A DNA stretch of 64,000 nucleotides from Rhytidiadelphus loreus. Its lineage: Eukaryota > Streptophyta > Bryopsida > Hypnales > Hylocomiaceae. The stretch spans positions 24,557,001 to 24,621,000 of the forward strand of contig OX344765.1 in NCBI GenBank assembly GCA_947034895.1, in the 5' to 3' direction. The notes below the pieces were generated by a model. It was given only the letters and a program-made list of their open reading frames with translations, searched no databases and was not told the DNA's origin. Within the stretch, counting starts at the first letter, position 1. Every line of letters starts with the position of its first letter. Positions 1-12,869 of the stretch are shown in pieces. A program made the position numbers and the translations under genes.

Positions 1-636
1 TGGAGACAGCCTTGCGCAAGGGGATTGCTTGTTCTAGCCAGATCACGATCGTCTGCACCAATTAATCTGGGTCCCGGAGCTGAATTAGCTCCTGAAGTGC
101 AGATCGTTCCCAAAGTCGTTGTCAATTCTAAAGTAGTCAAAGCGAGCCACGGCTGACCCGGAATCATCGGCGATGCGTGATCAATCAAACGCGCACCTCA
201 CACTCCAGGTAACTGTACATTTAAATAGTTTCAGAATCTTTGTCGATCAAGGGCGTATTAGCTTGAATGGATCATTGAATTCCAACTAACTACCTATGAG
301 TCTCCTCCATTAATAAATATAATTAATGTGGTTGTGTGCATGTGTTAGGCACTTCGCCTTCACAGACTCCATTAATTTCTCGTCCTTCCAAGTCATGAAC
401 CGAATCGATCGGTAAGAAAAATTCATAACATTCTCATGCACGATGGCACCATGAATTCATTCGAAATGGAGATAATTAAATTCACAAGCGGTCATAGTTT
501 GATTAGTACACGGCCGTGAAGATGAGGAAAAATGAACTGACTCCGTTGAATTCCCTTAATTAATTCATCAACATTGACACAGGAAATGAACTTGCATTGT
601 CACTATTGGTTCTCGAGAAGACTGATAAATACCGAG

Positions 637-1823
637 ATGGATCCCGAAAACCTACCGATCGTTAAAAAACATTTGCAGGACGAACGTTCCCACGAACTTT
701 TCAGACAATGGATGATCGAGAGTGCTTCGGTACATACTTCCGTCAGAGTTGCTTGGTTGCGACTCCTGTAAGAGCACAGCCCAATGCCGTAGCAGACCAC
801 TTTCTCACTCTCTTCTCTTGTCCATCTGTCGAGGGTCTCCTTTGTCTGTGTGTTCCTTACTTGATCGATCTTTAAAGCTTAGTTCAATTGATTGGCTCTC
901 GATCCCGCTCTGGAGTTGGAAATCATTAGACTGAGCTGTTGTTCATGATTTAGCTGTTCTCATTGTTGAAGTATTCGATTGCTATAGGTTTTGCGAGCAG
1001 GTTGTGTGCAGGTGCTCGCTGTCTCTAACTTGCTTAATCAAAGCTTGCTTGTGACCGGTTGTTGACCAGCTCTGTAATCGTTGCAAACTTGTGCTTTAAA
1101 GGCTCATTCCTTTCCCCTGTTTCTCTTGTTTCTATAATTTACTGCTTACATAAAGTTGTTACCGGCCATAGACAATGAAGTACTGACCCGGCCCCGGCAA
1201 TTCGGCATTGGCTTTTGCTGCGTACAGGAAATCGTACAGGAAAGCGGAGGCCATAGTCCTAACGATGCGGATCTTTCCAAGGCTTTCGAGGCTGGAGACG
1301 ATTTTCTACTACACGCGTGTCCACTACTTGCGCCTGACCGAGCGAGGGTCATTGCAGCCATGAAGTTCGTGCCAGCAGTGAGGAGCGCCAGCAAAAAAAA
1401 CAAGAGGTGGATTGGTTGTTGATTCGACCAATTGTTCTCTTGTTGGATCTCCTATCGGTCCTCATCAGGCGTCTCCAACTTGAGATTTTACGAAAGAAGG
1501 GCGTTGCATATGCGGAGCAGCCGGTGTTCCTTTAGAAGGTCCTTCAGGTTGTGTATGAGACCGGGGAACAGAGCCTCGTCGCAACTCTACCTCCACAAGT
1601 CCATCAGCAACCGATTCAACTCTTGGCCTTTGCCGGCGCTCCTTACCACTCGCACGCCTTCGAGGGCAAAGAGTTGAATCGGTTGCTGATGGACTTCGGA
1701 ATGCAGAATTGCGACTACGCTCTCATCCCCGACCTCATGCACAACGTGTAGCAGCTTCTACGGCTGACTAACACCAACGGCTGCTCCGCATGTCCAACGC
1801 CCTTCTTCGGCAAAATCTGAAGT
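637..1823 (+). pseudogene. Decayed gene of unknown family, copy A
   Basis: I do not recognise this family. A first exon is plausible at 637-729: ATG, 31 codons starting MDPENLPIV, then a GTACAT donor. A second open stretch (from about 1,171, beginning NEVLTRPRQFG) and a third (about 1,536-1,823, containing LVATLPPQVHQQPIQLLAF) read in the same order as in copy B. Copy A is more damaged: a run of eight A near 1,393, where B has six, shifts the frame, and TAG at 1,749-1,751 replaces a Lys codon of B. The protein-like composition and GC content above the surroundings suggest a former gene. It could also be a non-coding transcript region captured with the ENODL exon. Confidence 0.45.
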
Positions 1824-2083
1824 TGATCTTCCCTGGAGAGGCCCGATCGGAGATCGAACAAGAGAACAGTTAGTCAACAAGTTCCAAATTTCTAGCGGCC
1901 ATGTTGTAGATCGAAACTTACGGCACTGACTTGCGTGCGCTATGTTGCAGCTTGATTCCTACTTAATTCTTGTTTCTCTTTTCTGTTTGGGCACATACGA
2001 AAAGCTGCAGGGAGAGTTCACGAATGAGTTGGAGAATTATTACCCTCTCTGCGTGAGCGAGGTGGGTGGTTTTGTGCATGCAG

Positions 2084-2312
2084 AGTTTTCGATGGATCGC
2101 CACAGATAGCCTGCTTGCAGGTGGATTTCGCCGCCTTCCAAGCTTGCAACACGGCTGCTCCGATCAAGGCGTGGTTGGCGAATCCCGGCGGGGAGCCGAC
2201 GAGCATGGTGTTCCCCCTGCGCGACTACAAATCCCAGACGGTGTACTTCATCAGCGGCGATGCCGGTCATTGCGCTGATGGCCAGAAGTTCTTCATCGAC
2301 GTTTTCGAATGA
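2084..2312 (+). pseudogene. ENODL phytocyanin-domain gene fragment, exon 2 only (copy A)
   Basis: This equals exon 2 of the intact genes at 38,222 and 27,771, preceded by the same intron end (GTGCATGCAG). Two single-T insertions, near 2,086 and 2,134, throw the first ~17 codons out of frame with the rest. From 2,115 the frame is intact (VDFAAFQACNTAAP to FFIDVFE and TGA). The second disulfide Cys (GHC) is kept. No exon 1 or signal-peptide sequence lies upstream; the unknown gene lies there instead. Both insertions are shared with the copy at 43,876, so they predate the A/B duplication. It cannot give a normal ENODL product. Confidence 0.85.
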
Positions 2313-3061
2313 TCCATCGATCGATCGAGTGCTTCGATCACTTGCAATGTGAAGGAGTGGAATTAATTAATAACGAAGAAGAGTCTGGATCGCTTGGAGG
2401 ATGTTGGTTGTGTTCGAGTTCGTAGTAGCTGCAGTTTCTAACGTGCAGTGGAGAATTGTACTTACTTAGTCGTAATTACACTGGCGCCATGGCGCTCGAG
2501 CTGATTAGTTGAATGAGTTTCAGAGTAGGTTTCTGATATGTATGTGAAGACTGAAATCAGTACCTTCAGTTGTTGACTTCAGATCGACTCGATCAATAAA
2601 ACATTTCGTTCGGAAGGATTTGTAAGCCATGCTCGAACACTCTGGCCAGTAAATAGTGTGAGGCATGCAATTTCAATTGAAGGAATCCATCGCAATTTAT
2701 TAAAGCAAGTTCGAATTGAACACGGAATTAGTGAACCAAAAAATTTATAGCATGCATATACGTATGTTTGGTCACAATTTTCATTGCTTCTGGGCTCTGG
2801 CATAATTTTCAGAGGTAGGCACTATTAGTTGTCGTATTGAACTGCCCATTAATGTATGCATGTAGATCTGCTTGAGGTGAATGGACCATATTTCAAATTC
2901 TTTGGTTCAAGGTACAGTCTGTGTTCATTTCATATTGTATTTTACATTACACCAACACTCCCACCAAGACTGTCACACAGAATCAATGAATATATAGTGC
3001 CGGGCCATTTGTGCTCTGCGTACTAGCCTCTCTCTATATCCATTTAATCCAAAATGGATAC

Positions 3062-3287
3062 TTCATTAAAATGGCGGTATTCTTCCGCCATTTTGTCATT
3101 CATTTTCTAGGACTGGTATAGATTCTTAGACCTCATGGTCTTAACCTAAAAGTGCCAATTTTGTGGGATATTGCCATTTTAACGAAACATCCGTTCCAAT
3201 CACTTATAGTTTGCAGAGAGGTCTGAGTAATCAGATTTGAGTAACCCATTTCTTGGCGACATAACCCTCCCATATTAACGAAATTGA
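3062..3287. mobile_element. MITE of the ATGGCGGTATTCC family (degenerate, copy A)
   Basis: The left end has TTCATTAAAATGGCGGTATT, then a CCGCCATTTT inverted motif. The right end has CATATTAACGAAATTGATCA. The same inner motifs and terminal AATTTCRTTAAAATGG pattern are seen at 17,673, 18,720, 45,682 and 50,056. No coding capacity. The edges are approximate. Confidence 0.6.
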
Positions 3288-3640
3288 TCATTTTTAGAGC
3301 AGGCCTGAGCATTTGAATGAGACAAATTTGGCGCTTTGAGTCACGCCGTCGTCACAGTGAAAGGTAACCAACACTGTTGGAACACAGAAACTGAAATTGC
3401 GGCACAACTAGAACTTATTGCAATATGTTCCTCCTCGATCTCTCTCAATCTCTTAAAGAAGCTGTCTCGTCAATCCCCATTGTTGTAAGCGTCACAACTT
3501 TCAGATCATTGACAGAGGAAATTACTGATGTTTGCCCATTAATTTCAATCATTTAGTGCTTTCAGACAGATTCGGAGCTAGTTTTCTTAAACAAAAATCT
3601 CTGTCATTTTCATGACTTCGACGTGCTTGATTTGCTGACA

Positions 3641-4720
3641 GGAAATTTTAGTCGAACCCCGCCCAAGGACTATAATTCTGTAGTTGGCGACCCCGTGTCC
3701 AAGCTGTTCGGCGTCTTTGAAGCACTTCCCATCGTCACCACCACATTCGGTAACGGAATCGTACTGGAGATTCAGGTTGAGCCGGCCCTGGCTTTGGTCA
3801 AGAAGGTAGCGAGCACTCAAATCATCAAAGACTCTCCCCATTTAATCCCACCACTTGCAAGTAAAATTTAAATCTTTTTTGTTGATCTCAGTCGGCAATG
3901 GGGAATTATAATTGTTTCCGTGTCTCTTGTAAAACAATGCTACTAGCAGGTCAAGAATATTAAAGAAAAAAGCATTCAGGGGTGCTCTTGCACCCATCAT
4001 TTGTGCGTGCGTTTGGATATCAACAAATTCAAGAAGGACAGCAACAGCTCTTGAGAGAATTGGATGGCCTAATATTGGATTCAGGGAGCACTCGAGGATT
4101 TGTGATGTCTGTAATCACTAGTGCCAACCCCATAACTTTCGAGCTAGAGAACCTTTGTTGATTACCTCTGATTTGGCATGAAACATAAATGCCTTACTCC
4201 GTGTTTTGCAAACTTGAGTTCAATTCGAACAAGTGAAAACTCCTCCAAACAATGAACCATTGTTGCCTTCACATGACTGTGAGAATATGTTAGAGCTTAA
4301 ATTTTTCTTGATCCTCTATAATTAGGTATGATTTTGCTCTTAAACATTTTCTCTTAGTTGGCACTATTCTCAAAATGTGCCATTAATACCTCCACTCCTC
4401 AGGAATGTAAAGTGTGTTTCCCGCAAACTGACCTCTCTCACATGGGTTGCAGACGACTACGTTGGCTCATATCCTCCAGTGGCGAATAAACTATTCAAGG
4501 GACTGTTGATGTTCTACGCAGTGGTAGTCACCACTTTCTTCTCGGTGGCGATAGCTGGATATTGGGCATTCGGCAACAATTGAAAGCTGCAGGCTGCATC
4601 CTGACTGACCCTCCGTCCTGAATGATGGGTCACCTGCTCTGGTTCCAAGCTGGCTCATCATCCTCACCAACATGTTCACCCTCAGTCGCACAGATCGTTG
4701 CTGTAGCTTTGGTACGTTTG
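3641..4720 (+). pseudogene. Relic of GABA transporter 1-like amino-acid permease (AAAP family)
   Basis: Two exon-like pieces match the C-terminal half of plant GAT1-like proton-coupled amino-acid permeases. Piece 1 (about 3,641-3,775) reads DYNSVVGDPVSKLFGVFEAL then TTTFGNGIVLEIQ, ending at a GT donor; the family has a very similar FGNGIIPEIQ. Piece 2 (about 4,453-4,581) reads NKLFKGLLMFYAVVVTTFF then SVAIAGYWAFGNN, typical of a membrane helix of this family, and then meets TGA. Further on, 4,640-4,712 encodes LVPSWLIILTNMFTL before the frame breaks. The exon phases do not join cleanly, and the N-terminal and C-terminal thirds are absent, so I call it a pseudogene. B has lost piece 1 altogether. 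Confidence 0.8.
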
Positions 4721-4799
4721 TTTCTGTGTTGGCTGGTTTGAATTCTCCTTTGTCAATACTATTAGTAGTACTAATGATTGTGGAGTTGGTCTTTCCAGT

Positions 4800-7430
4800 T
4801 TGGTAACTGCTAAAGTAGGAGGCTGCATCTAAGCGCTGGTCCGTCTTTTTCATGTTTTTTTTTGGATAGGATTATTTTTAGCTCATTTTTCAGATACAGA
4901 GAAATAGATTATGATTGTGAACACAAGTGGTTTCGTATTTTTTGAAGCATTTTTGAATTACTTATGAATTTTCAAACAAGAAGAGTCATAGGTCCCTATT
5001 TATGACCCTAGGTCTTCCATAAACTGTTCACTTGTAACTTCTAGAGAGAAATGGGGAAACGATTGGCGCTTATAATAAATAATAATTTTTATTGATCCAT
5101 TCAATGACTATAGAAGGTCCATTTGAATTTTGAAGACCACCTCATGTCCATAACAAGTGAGTCTATATGCGCGGTTATAAATGCCCACTCACTTTTAGAG
5201 CCTCCTTCCTTACTAGGCACTAGGGGATTTTTGGCATTTCCATGTCACACTTTCCCTACATATGTGGCAATCTTGTGACTTTTTCCATGTGTGATACAAG
5301 GAAAAGTCACCGGATTGTCACATACATGGGAAAGTGAGAGAGGGAAACGCAAAAAAGCCCCCAATGAGGTGTACTTGACTATAGCAAATTTGTATTTGAT
5401 TCCCTTCTTTTTAGGAGGATGGAACCTAAACTTCCATTTAGGAATCTTGATGAGAACTCAATGGGATTAGATGCATGCAACCATGCCCTATTGTCATTCA
5501 AAAAAATTCAAGTAAAGTGAAGTAAACCTTACATGTTGTCATTCTTAAAAACATAAAAATAGATTAAGAAGTCAAATGCATTCCAAAATAGGGTTATTTT
5601 TGCAAAAGCCAGAATTTACCAATTGAAGGATATTCAAGTGATCAAGGATCATTCTTTTAATGTTCTATTCACTTGGGTTTGGATTTTCCCTTATCAAATG
5701 AATAAGAAAACTCCTTATGAAATGCTACAATATTATTTGTAATTTTATTCAATTGAATTAGGCTCATTTTTAATAAGCCTTTCCAAGGTCATTTTAACCT
5801 GTAATTCAAATATTAATATTTTCCTCAAGGACTATTGCGGTAGTTTGTGTACTTTAGAAGCACGTTTAAGGACACATAATTAGATGACATGACACCCTCA
5901 ATAATTGGAAAACACCACTTTCACTTTAAAATGATTGAGCTAAACACTTTGCTCTTGAAAGTTGCCTATAGCTTTACCAATTTATTTGAATTGATAGGGA
6001 TTAGTTACACGTACAAGTTCTTCAAAATATCCAAGCTTCTCATAACCAATTTTCAGAGTTCACCACAATCACAAATTTACTCTAAAAAAGAAAAAAGAAA
6101 AACAGTCTATATAGTCTATAAATTATAATTGTCACCAAAGCAACAATTCAAATAGCAACATTGATTTAGGACTAAAGGAATTCATGAATACAAAAACAAA
6201 AAGTTCTTTGAATTTCTTTGTATTCACTATAATTAGAGAAATTATTAAGTTTTAACATGTAAAATATGTGAAATTGACAATTTTATTTTCAAAATACAAA
6301 AGTTCACAAATTTTAAAATTTTGCACTTTCATAGAATTGAATGCCTAAGATAGTACTATGAAGAATATGAAATCCTTAGAATTGAAATTATAGTAATACT
6401 TCTATACAAAAATTGTAGATCAAGCACCATTAGTGTGACCTTTGAGATTCAAATGAATATAAACTTCCATTCCTCATTGCTAAATGAGAATGTAATCTTG
6501 TTTTTTTCTGTTGTCTATAAAATGGCTGGATTTTGTTGTATGTTGTAATGGGGTAATTCAATGAGTTGTGAACTATACAATTGAACTTTAAAAAACTCTA
6601 CAAGGTAGAGTTGAACTTGGAATATGATGAAACTATGGCCATTAGATTGATAGCATAGTCTATTTTCTGAAAATAATTTTTATTTTGAAAAAACTCCAAA
6701 TTTGAACACAAAGAGTTAAAAAAAAAAGGGCAGCAGGCAATTAAAAGATCACTTGGTTCATTAGTGCTATGTGGTATTTGTTTTATACCAAGGTATGCAT
6801 ATCCATTTGTAACAATTGCATTCATGGATGATTGCAAGAAACACTTGTTGATTTGTTATGTTTCCATAGTACTTAAGCCTAATTTTCTAGAGAATTTCTA
6901 AATTTTTAAAATAATTTTAATTTTTCTTTAACATATGACCAATGTATACACCTTTATAATTTATAAAGATTGTACCCTAGGAAGTAATGCATAGAAAAAT
7001 TCTCTAAGTAGGAGAATTAAAGTGTAGAATCTTAGTAGGAAAATTAAAGTACAGAATTTCAAGAAACTAGATACTTTGATGTTTTAATTTGTAAAAAATA
7101 AGAAAAGAAATTAAATGGCCATTTGTAACAACTCTATAGAGGTGGTAATTCATGAAAAGAACTTTGAATTTTATATTTTATATGTTTTGAAATGCAAGTA
7201 GAAAAAAGCGCACTTTAAAGACTTCCATTAGTTCTATACAACATATAATTAATTATTTTTTAAATTCCTTTGAATTCTACTTCATTAGAATGTCATTCTT
7301 CCAAATACAAGCTCTAAATTCATTTTCTAGGCTTAAAATAGTGCTAAGGCCCCCCTAAATTGGCAAGTATGACATGAGGTATGACATTCAATTAGGAGCT
7401 ATTTTTGGATAGTAAAACATTTTAATGAAA
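4800..7430. other. AT-rich DNA without a gene; partly repeated at 46.6-48.4 kb
   Basis: No convincing coding region. 5,386-6,130 recurs in direct orientation at about 47,680-48,400, and 5,930-6,560 recurs inverted at about 46,600-47,330. A foldback element is listed separately at 5,223. The short open frames here have low-complexity, AT-driven composition. Confidence 0.6.
5223..5362. mobile_element. Foldback MITE (GGGG...CCCC ends), copy 1
   Basis: Two arms of about 62 bp (5,223-5,286 and 5,301-5,362) are imperfect reverse complements. They share the order GGGG, T-run, GCRTTTCC, CACTTTCCC, TATGTG and TTGTGACTTT. Related hairpins with the same ends occur at 14,601 and 28,391. No coding capacity. 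Confidence 0.8.
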
Positions 7431-7431
7431 T

Positions 7432-10400
7432 AATTTTGTAGGCAGTTACCACCTCTCTTGAGTGCATAGTGACACTATATGCACATCCTGAATGAAGCAG
7501 TAATTCACCTTTTAAAAAAAAATAACCACCTCCCTTCCCACCTGTCTAGGTTTCCAAAATTTTAAAATTTGATTTTTTTTGTTAAACTTTTAATATTAAA
7601 CTTTTATTAAGCTTGATTTTTCAAACACACACCACCCCTCTTATAATTTTGAGAGGGTGGGGGTTTCATACAATCAATATGGGACATTTTGATTGATTGT
7701 ATCTTGATTGATCCATATTTTGTATCTTGTACATGTATATGGTATACAATATCCGTATACAATATAGAATATTCGTATCCGATATTGACGGGGGACAATT
7801 TTTCACAACGACCCTCATCAACAACAAAAAGAGGGCCCCGGTTTTTTTTTCCAAAAACAATCAAGTGAATCAACGGCTAGGGTGACCAAAGAGAATCAAC
7901 AGTTGAGGTGGGCCTCGGAAAAAAAAGGAGGTGACATCCTCTTTTGAGTACATAGTGTAATAGACATTTCAAAAACTTTGGTTGTATTGATCACATGATA
8001 TACACTTTTACAATGAAAAAAACTATTTTATTTCTTCCTAACCTAATTAGATTATAAGGCTTTGAAACTTAAAGTTTTTGCACTAAGGATTGGGAATTTA
8101 AATATTTTTATGTTGAAAAATTGAATTGAGGGTTCGGATAAAAAAAAAAAAAAAAAAAACTAAATTGTTGATAGCTCTAAGATAGAATTGATAGACACTT
8201 ACTTAATTCAACAATGAGATTGTTCTAAAATTCAAACTTGAAATCGTTCACAACTCACAAGGCTTTTTTTTCTTAAAATTGTTAAAATTGAGTTCAAAGA
8301 TGGATCCAATACATTATTCTCTTAAAAATTTACCAAGATGGGATACAAAACAAGAAGCTTCATTACTTTCACATTAATTATCCAAATGAGATGAATCAAG
8401 GCTTTTAAATACTTAGACAAAAATGTAATCCATCAAAAATTTAAAAAATAATGAATTACTTCAATTTAATTTTAAATTTTTTTATGCCTGCCCTTGCCTA
8501 ATTTGGTCTTATCATGGCATAACTTTTGCTTCCAAGCACTAATTAATTTTAAGTAAATATTATATATCTACTAAGAAAAAAAATCTTTCTATTAGAATTA
8601 CAACTATTGTTAAAAGAAATTCTAAAAATTATCAATTGTATATAAGTTGTATAGAGGTCTGCAAAGTGAACTTCTTTTAACATGCATTTCCAAATATGGA
8701 AATAAATTTTGATGGTTTTTTGGGTGAATGACAATCTCTATAGAATTCTAGAAATAGACAATTCTTTTTCAAATTTCTCAAGTTAATTTTCTAACTTTTT
8801 AAAATTAAAATATCAAAACACCTATTTTTTCATTTTTTTTCATTTTTTTTTTAGTTTCTATTTTTTTTAGATTTACTCTATATTTGATCTTCTTAGAGTA
8901 CAAGTTTTTTAAAGGTCTAATTATAAGCCATATTTTCATTTTATTTATAATTATTTTATAATTTTAAAATACTAAAAAAAAATGATCATGAATATTGGAA
9001 ATAATGCAACAAATATTACAAGTGTTTCTTGTAATCACCCCAGGCTTGCTTCAAGGAGATTTTTTTATTTTTCCTTGGGTTGTTTGCTAGGCAAAGAAAT
9101 GTCTTTTAAGGGTTTAAAGCTTGATGTAGTTTTTAGTTGCAATTAGAATTTATATATTCATTATAAATTTTTGAAATCATAAAATCAAAGCTTAATGAAA
9201 CCTTGAAGTGCTTTATAGGTGTAAGGAACTAGAAGTTGTCCATATCCAATAGTATTCATGGGAAACAACTGAACAACATTGAGGATGAAAGTAAATATGT
9301 TCAAGAGAACAAAAATTCTCAAGATAGTTGCGGCTTTAGTCATAGAGCCTCAAAATTCCAAAATTATGTACTTTAGTCATTTTACTTCAAAAGAACCGAA
9401 TGACCACTCAATTGCACTCTGTATTTGTCAATACTAAAATTTCTAAACATCATGACATCATTGAAATTTTGGCTTATAAAACAAGTTTGACCTAAAAAGT
9501 TGTCACTTAGAATTATTGAAAACTTAAGTGTTTAGAAGTTCTTCAACACTAAAGGCATACTACTACGTAAAGTAGCAACACCCATAATCGTCAATTTAAG
9601 GATTTTGGATAAGATGTCTATCAATAGACATCTAAAAAATTATTAGAACCTATTAGCAAGAGAAAAAGGATTCCACTTGAAATGAATGCACTTTCAAATG
9701 TATTTTTTGGACACTGTGAGTATAAATTGTAAATTTTTAAAGAGATCACTATAGATGCACCTAATACCAACACTAAGATTTGATATTTAGATGTAGTACA
9801 TTCTTGTAATCACATCTATTTACTTCCTAGGATTTTCCAAGATTTTAGAGGTGGCAATTATGGGTACAGTAACGCTTATGGGTGTCTCTACCTTAATACT
9901 CAAATTTACAAAGACAAGATTGTTCATTGAAAACCTTTTTTAGAAGGTTTGAACAAATTAATAACTATTATTTTTATTTTTATTCTCCCACCTATAAGCT
10001 CATCTATAATGCTAAGTATAAGTTTAGCGACCTAATAAGAGATGAAAAGAAATAGTAGTTGGTGATGACTAATGAGTTGTGCAAAGAATCATGAAAAGTT
10101 ATGTTGAACCTCAAAGGCCTCAAATTATTGATTTCTACATGTTTTGCATAGGTGAAAGGACTAGTGTTATTTTTATACTAAGGCTCATGTTTTGTGCATC
10201 ATAGAGTATTTTGTCAAAATACTTTCATGTGCACCAAAGTTCAAAACTTTTGAATTTCATGCAAGTAAGTGAAAATTGAACTCAAGGTATTTTTTTAATG
10301 AATGTTGGTACTTTGGATATATAGCTTCCATAGAAAATTATAGTCACTCTCCTTCAATGTTCAATTTTTATAGATAAAGGTGACTTTTCAAAGTTTTCAA

Positions 10401-11770
10401 TTTTAGTGTATATTTATGTATCACATCCAAAATGTTTGAGTATAATAGCGTGCAAACATTCTTCAATGGTCATCATAATACTACCAATAATTACTGAAGG
10501 CTACGATGTTCCTAATCCCAAAAGATCAAAGGGTCCCCTCAAGCAATTCTTCAATGGTATGTAGGTACTCATGATCTCAAATTCTCAATCTTTGGCAAGA
10601 TGTTCCATTTTTTTTAAGATAGGAAAATTTATTTTCTAAGTAGATGTATAATATTTATTTAAAATTAATTAGTGCTTGGAAGCAAAAGTTATGCCACAAT
10701 AAGACCAAATTAGGCAAGGGCAGGCATAAAAAAAATTTAAAATTAAATTGAAGTAATTCATAATTTTTTAAATTTATGATAGATTACATTTTTGTTTAAG
10801 AATGTAGAAAGCCTTGATTCATCCCATTTGGATAAGTAATGTGAAAGTAATGAAGCTTCTTGTTTTGTAAGCCATCTTGGTAAATTTTTAAGAGAATAAT
10901 GTATTGGATCCATCTTTGAACTCAATTTTAACAATTTTAAGAAAAATAAACCTTGTGTACGATTTTAAATTTGGATTTTAGAACAATCTCATTGTTGAAT
11001 TAAGTAAGTGTCTATCAATTCTATCTTAGAGCTATCAACAATTTAGTTTTTTTCTCTTTTTTTTATCCGAACCCTCAATTCAATTCTTCAACATAAAAAT
11101 ATTTAAATTCCCAATCCTTAGTGCAAAAACTTTAAGTTTCAAAGCCTTATAATCTAGTTACGTTAGGAAAAAATAAAATAGTTTTTTTCACTGTAAAAGC
11201 ATACATCATTTGATCAATAGTCAATACAACCAAAGTTTTTGAAATGTCTATTACACTATGTACTCAAAAGAGGATGTCACCCCCTTTTTTTTCCCTAGGC
11301 CCACCTCAATTGTTGATTCTCTCCCAGTCACCCCAGCCGTTGATTGTTTTTGGAAAAAAAACTTGGGGCCCTCTCTTTGTTGTTGATGAGGGTTGTTGTA
11401 AAAAATTGTCTCCCTATCAATATCAGATACGAATATTCTATATTGTATACGGATATTGTATACCATATACATGTACAAGATACAAAATATGGATCAATCA
11501 AAGTACAATCAATATATTCCATATTGATTGTATGAAACCCCCACCCTCTCAAAATTATAAGAGGGGTGGTGTGTGTTTGAAAAATCAAGCTTAATAAAAT
11601 TTTAATATTAAAAGTTTAACAAAAAAAATCAAATTTTAAAATTTTGGAAACTTGGTGGGAAGAGACTAGAGAGGTGGTTATTTTTTTTTGGAGGGTGAAT
11701 TATTACCTCTTTTGGGTTGTGCACATAGTGTCACTGTACACTCAAGAGAGGCGGTAACTGCCTACAGAAT
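7432..11770. mobile_element. Large element with 1.15 kb terminal inverted repeats
   Basis: The left arm (7,432-8,590) and right arm (about 10,615-11,770) are reverse complements over their whole length. The outer end is GTAGGCAGTTACC...GGTAACTGCCTAC. The inner end is near a motif AGCACTAATTAATTTTAA. The 2 kb interior has no long open frame but is shared with 20.0-20.8 kb and 32.0-34.2 kb. I found no transposase and no clear target-site duplication, so it is probably a non-autonomous TIR or foldback element of unassigned superfamily. Confidence 0.8.
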
Positions 11771-11799
11771 TAGCAATGTCTATTACACATCCTTGTAGT

Positions 11800-12534
11800 G
11801 GTTTAGGGTGAATGCAAGAAACACCGGTACTATTTGGCGTCACAATTGGAATGATGGAGATGCAATTGCCATATCTTTTGGGAAATGAAGTCCACGTACT
11901 TGAAATTTTTATTGGAGATGGCTAACTTGGAAGTCCTTAGATTTCTTACTTTTGAGAAATTTTGAAAAAAAATCCTTTAATTAAATTGTAATTTACCTAA
12001 TTTGTCACACTTTGCGTTTTAGGATTTTTTAGTACTATGGAGCATCCAAAAATGATGATGTACGTCTAGGATTGTTGTGGGCTATTGCCACAATAGAAGG
12101 ACATGTGCCCACCAAAGGGCATTCAAAAAAACACAATTCTTTGTCTTCAACATGCATGCAAATAGGGGTCCCTTGCCCATAGCGCTCCTAACATTTATGA
12201 TGGTTTCAATTTTTAGTTTTTAGTGAAATGTAATCACTATCAAGTCTCTACAAATGGCCAATTTTTAGTTTTTTTTTATTCATGATTTTATAATTATTAT
12301 TAATTTATACTTAATTTTATCTACTTTCTGTGACAAACTGTCATTTTTTTAAGTAGTACAATTTTAGTATTATAAAGTACTCAAAAGTACTACTGGCCGT
12401 TGATTTTTCGGATCAACGGCTGAGATTGCTCTGTTTTGCAGTACTAGCAGTACTAGTAGTACTGGGCAGAAAAAACACAGTTTTGGCAGAACGCTCCCTA
12501 AATCATTCGGTGTTTCTTGCATCCACCCTTTAGT
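11800..12534. mobile_element. TIR element abutting the large element
   Basis: The left end at 11,802 (TTTAGGGTGAATGCAAGAAA then CACCGG) is matched inverted by the right end at about 12,505-12,533 (CGGTGTTTCTTGCATCCACC then CTTTA). The interior is non-coding and includes a short hairpin at 12,400-12,421 (CCGTTGAT/ATCAACGG) and a run of AGTACT-type repeats at 12,440-12,465. Related end motifs (GTTTCTTGCAATCACCCC) are scattered at about 9,015 and 18,468, and inverted near 6,829. Confidence 0.65.
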
Positions 12535-12869
12535 AGAAAATCTTAAAGTTAAGAATGCAAAGAAAAAAAAAAGATGCTTATTATAAAATTTTATTGAGTT
12601 CATTAAAAACTGCACTTTAGGGTTCTTTTTGAGGGAAAAAAAATGGGCTTGGGGCTTTCATTAAACTATCAATTTCCTCCAATTCTTTGAAATCTAAATC
12701 TATAGATTTTGTACATTTACAGAATTCTATTGTTTTAAAGTTGAAAATAATAAAATATTAAAATATTAATCTAATTGAAATTTTTTATCATTATAAACTG
12801 ATAAATTGTGTAAGCACAACCAAATTCCCGTTACATATTCACACAAGTCTGTGCACAAGGCTTAAGTGC

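Larger units (their letters stand above)
1..4010. repeat. Segmental duplication, copy A (partner at 41,725-46,327)
   Basis: Nearly the whole stretch is repeated in direct orientation at 41,725-46,327 with high identity, including non-coding DNA. Examples are the starts at 2 and about 41,725, the unknown gene, the orphan ENODL exon and the MITE near 3,062-3,287. The window opens inside the duplication, so its left edge is not seen. Relative to B, copy A lacks about 860 bp at about 2,735 (B 44,506-45,366). It keeps about 340 bp (3,597-3,937) that B has lost. Positions 1-636 hold no gene that I recognise. Confidence 0.9.

Noticed and set aside
4491..4853. 120-codon minus-strand frame
   Set aside because: It is opposite the transporter relic, whose plus-strand text matches the AAAP family.
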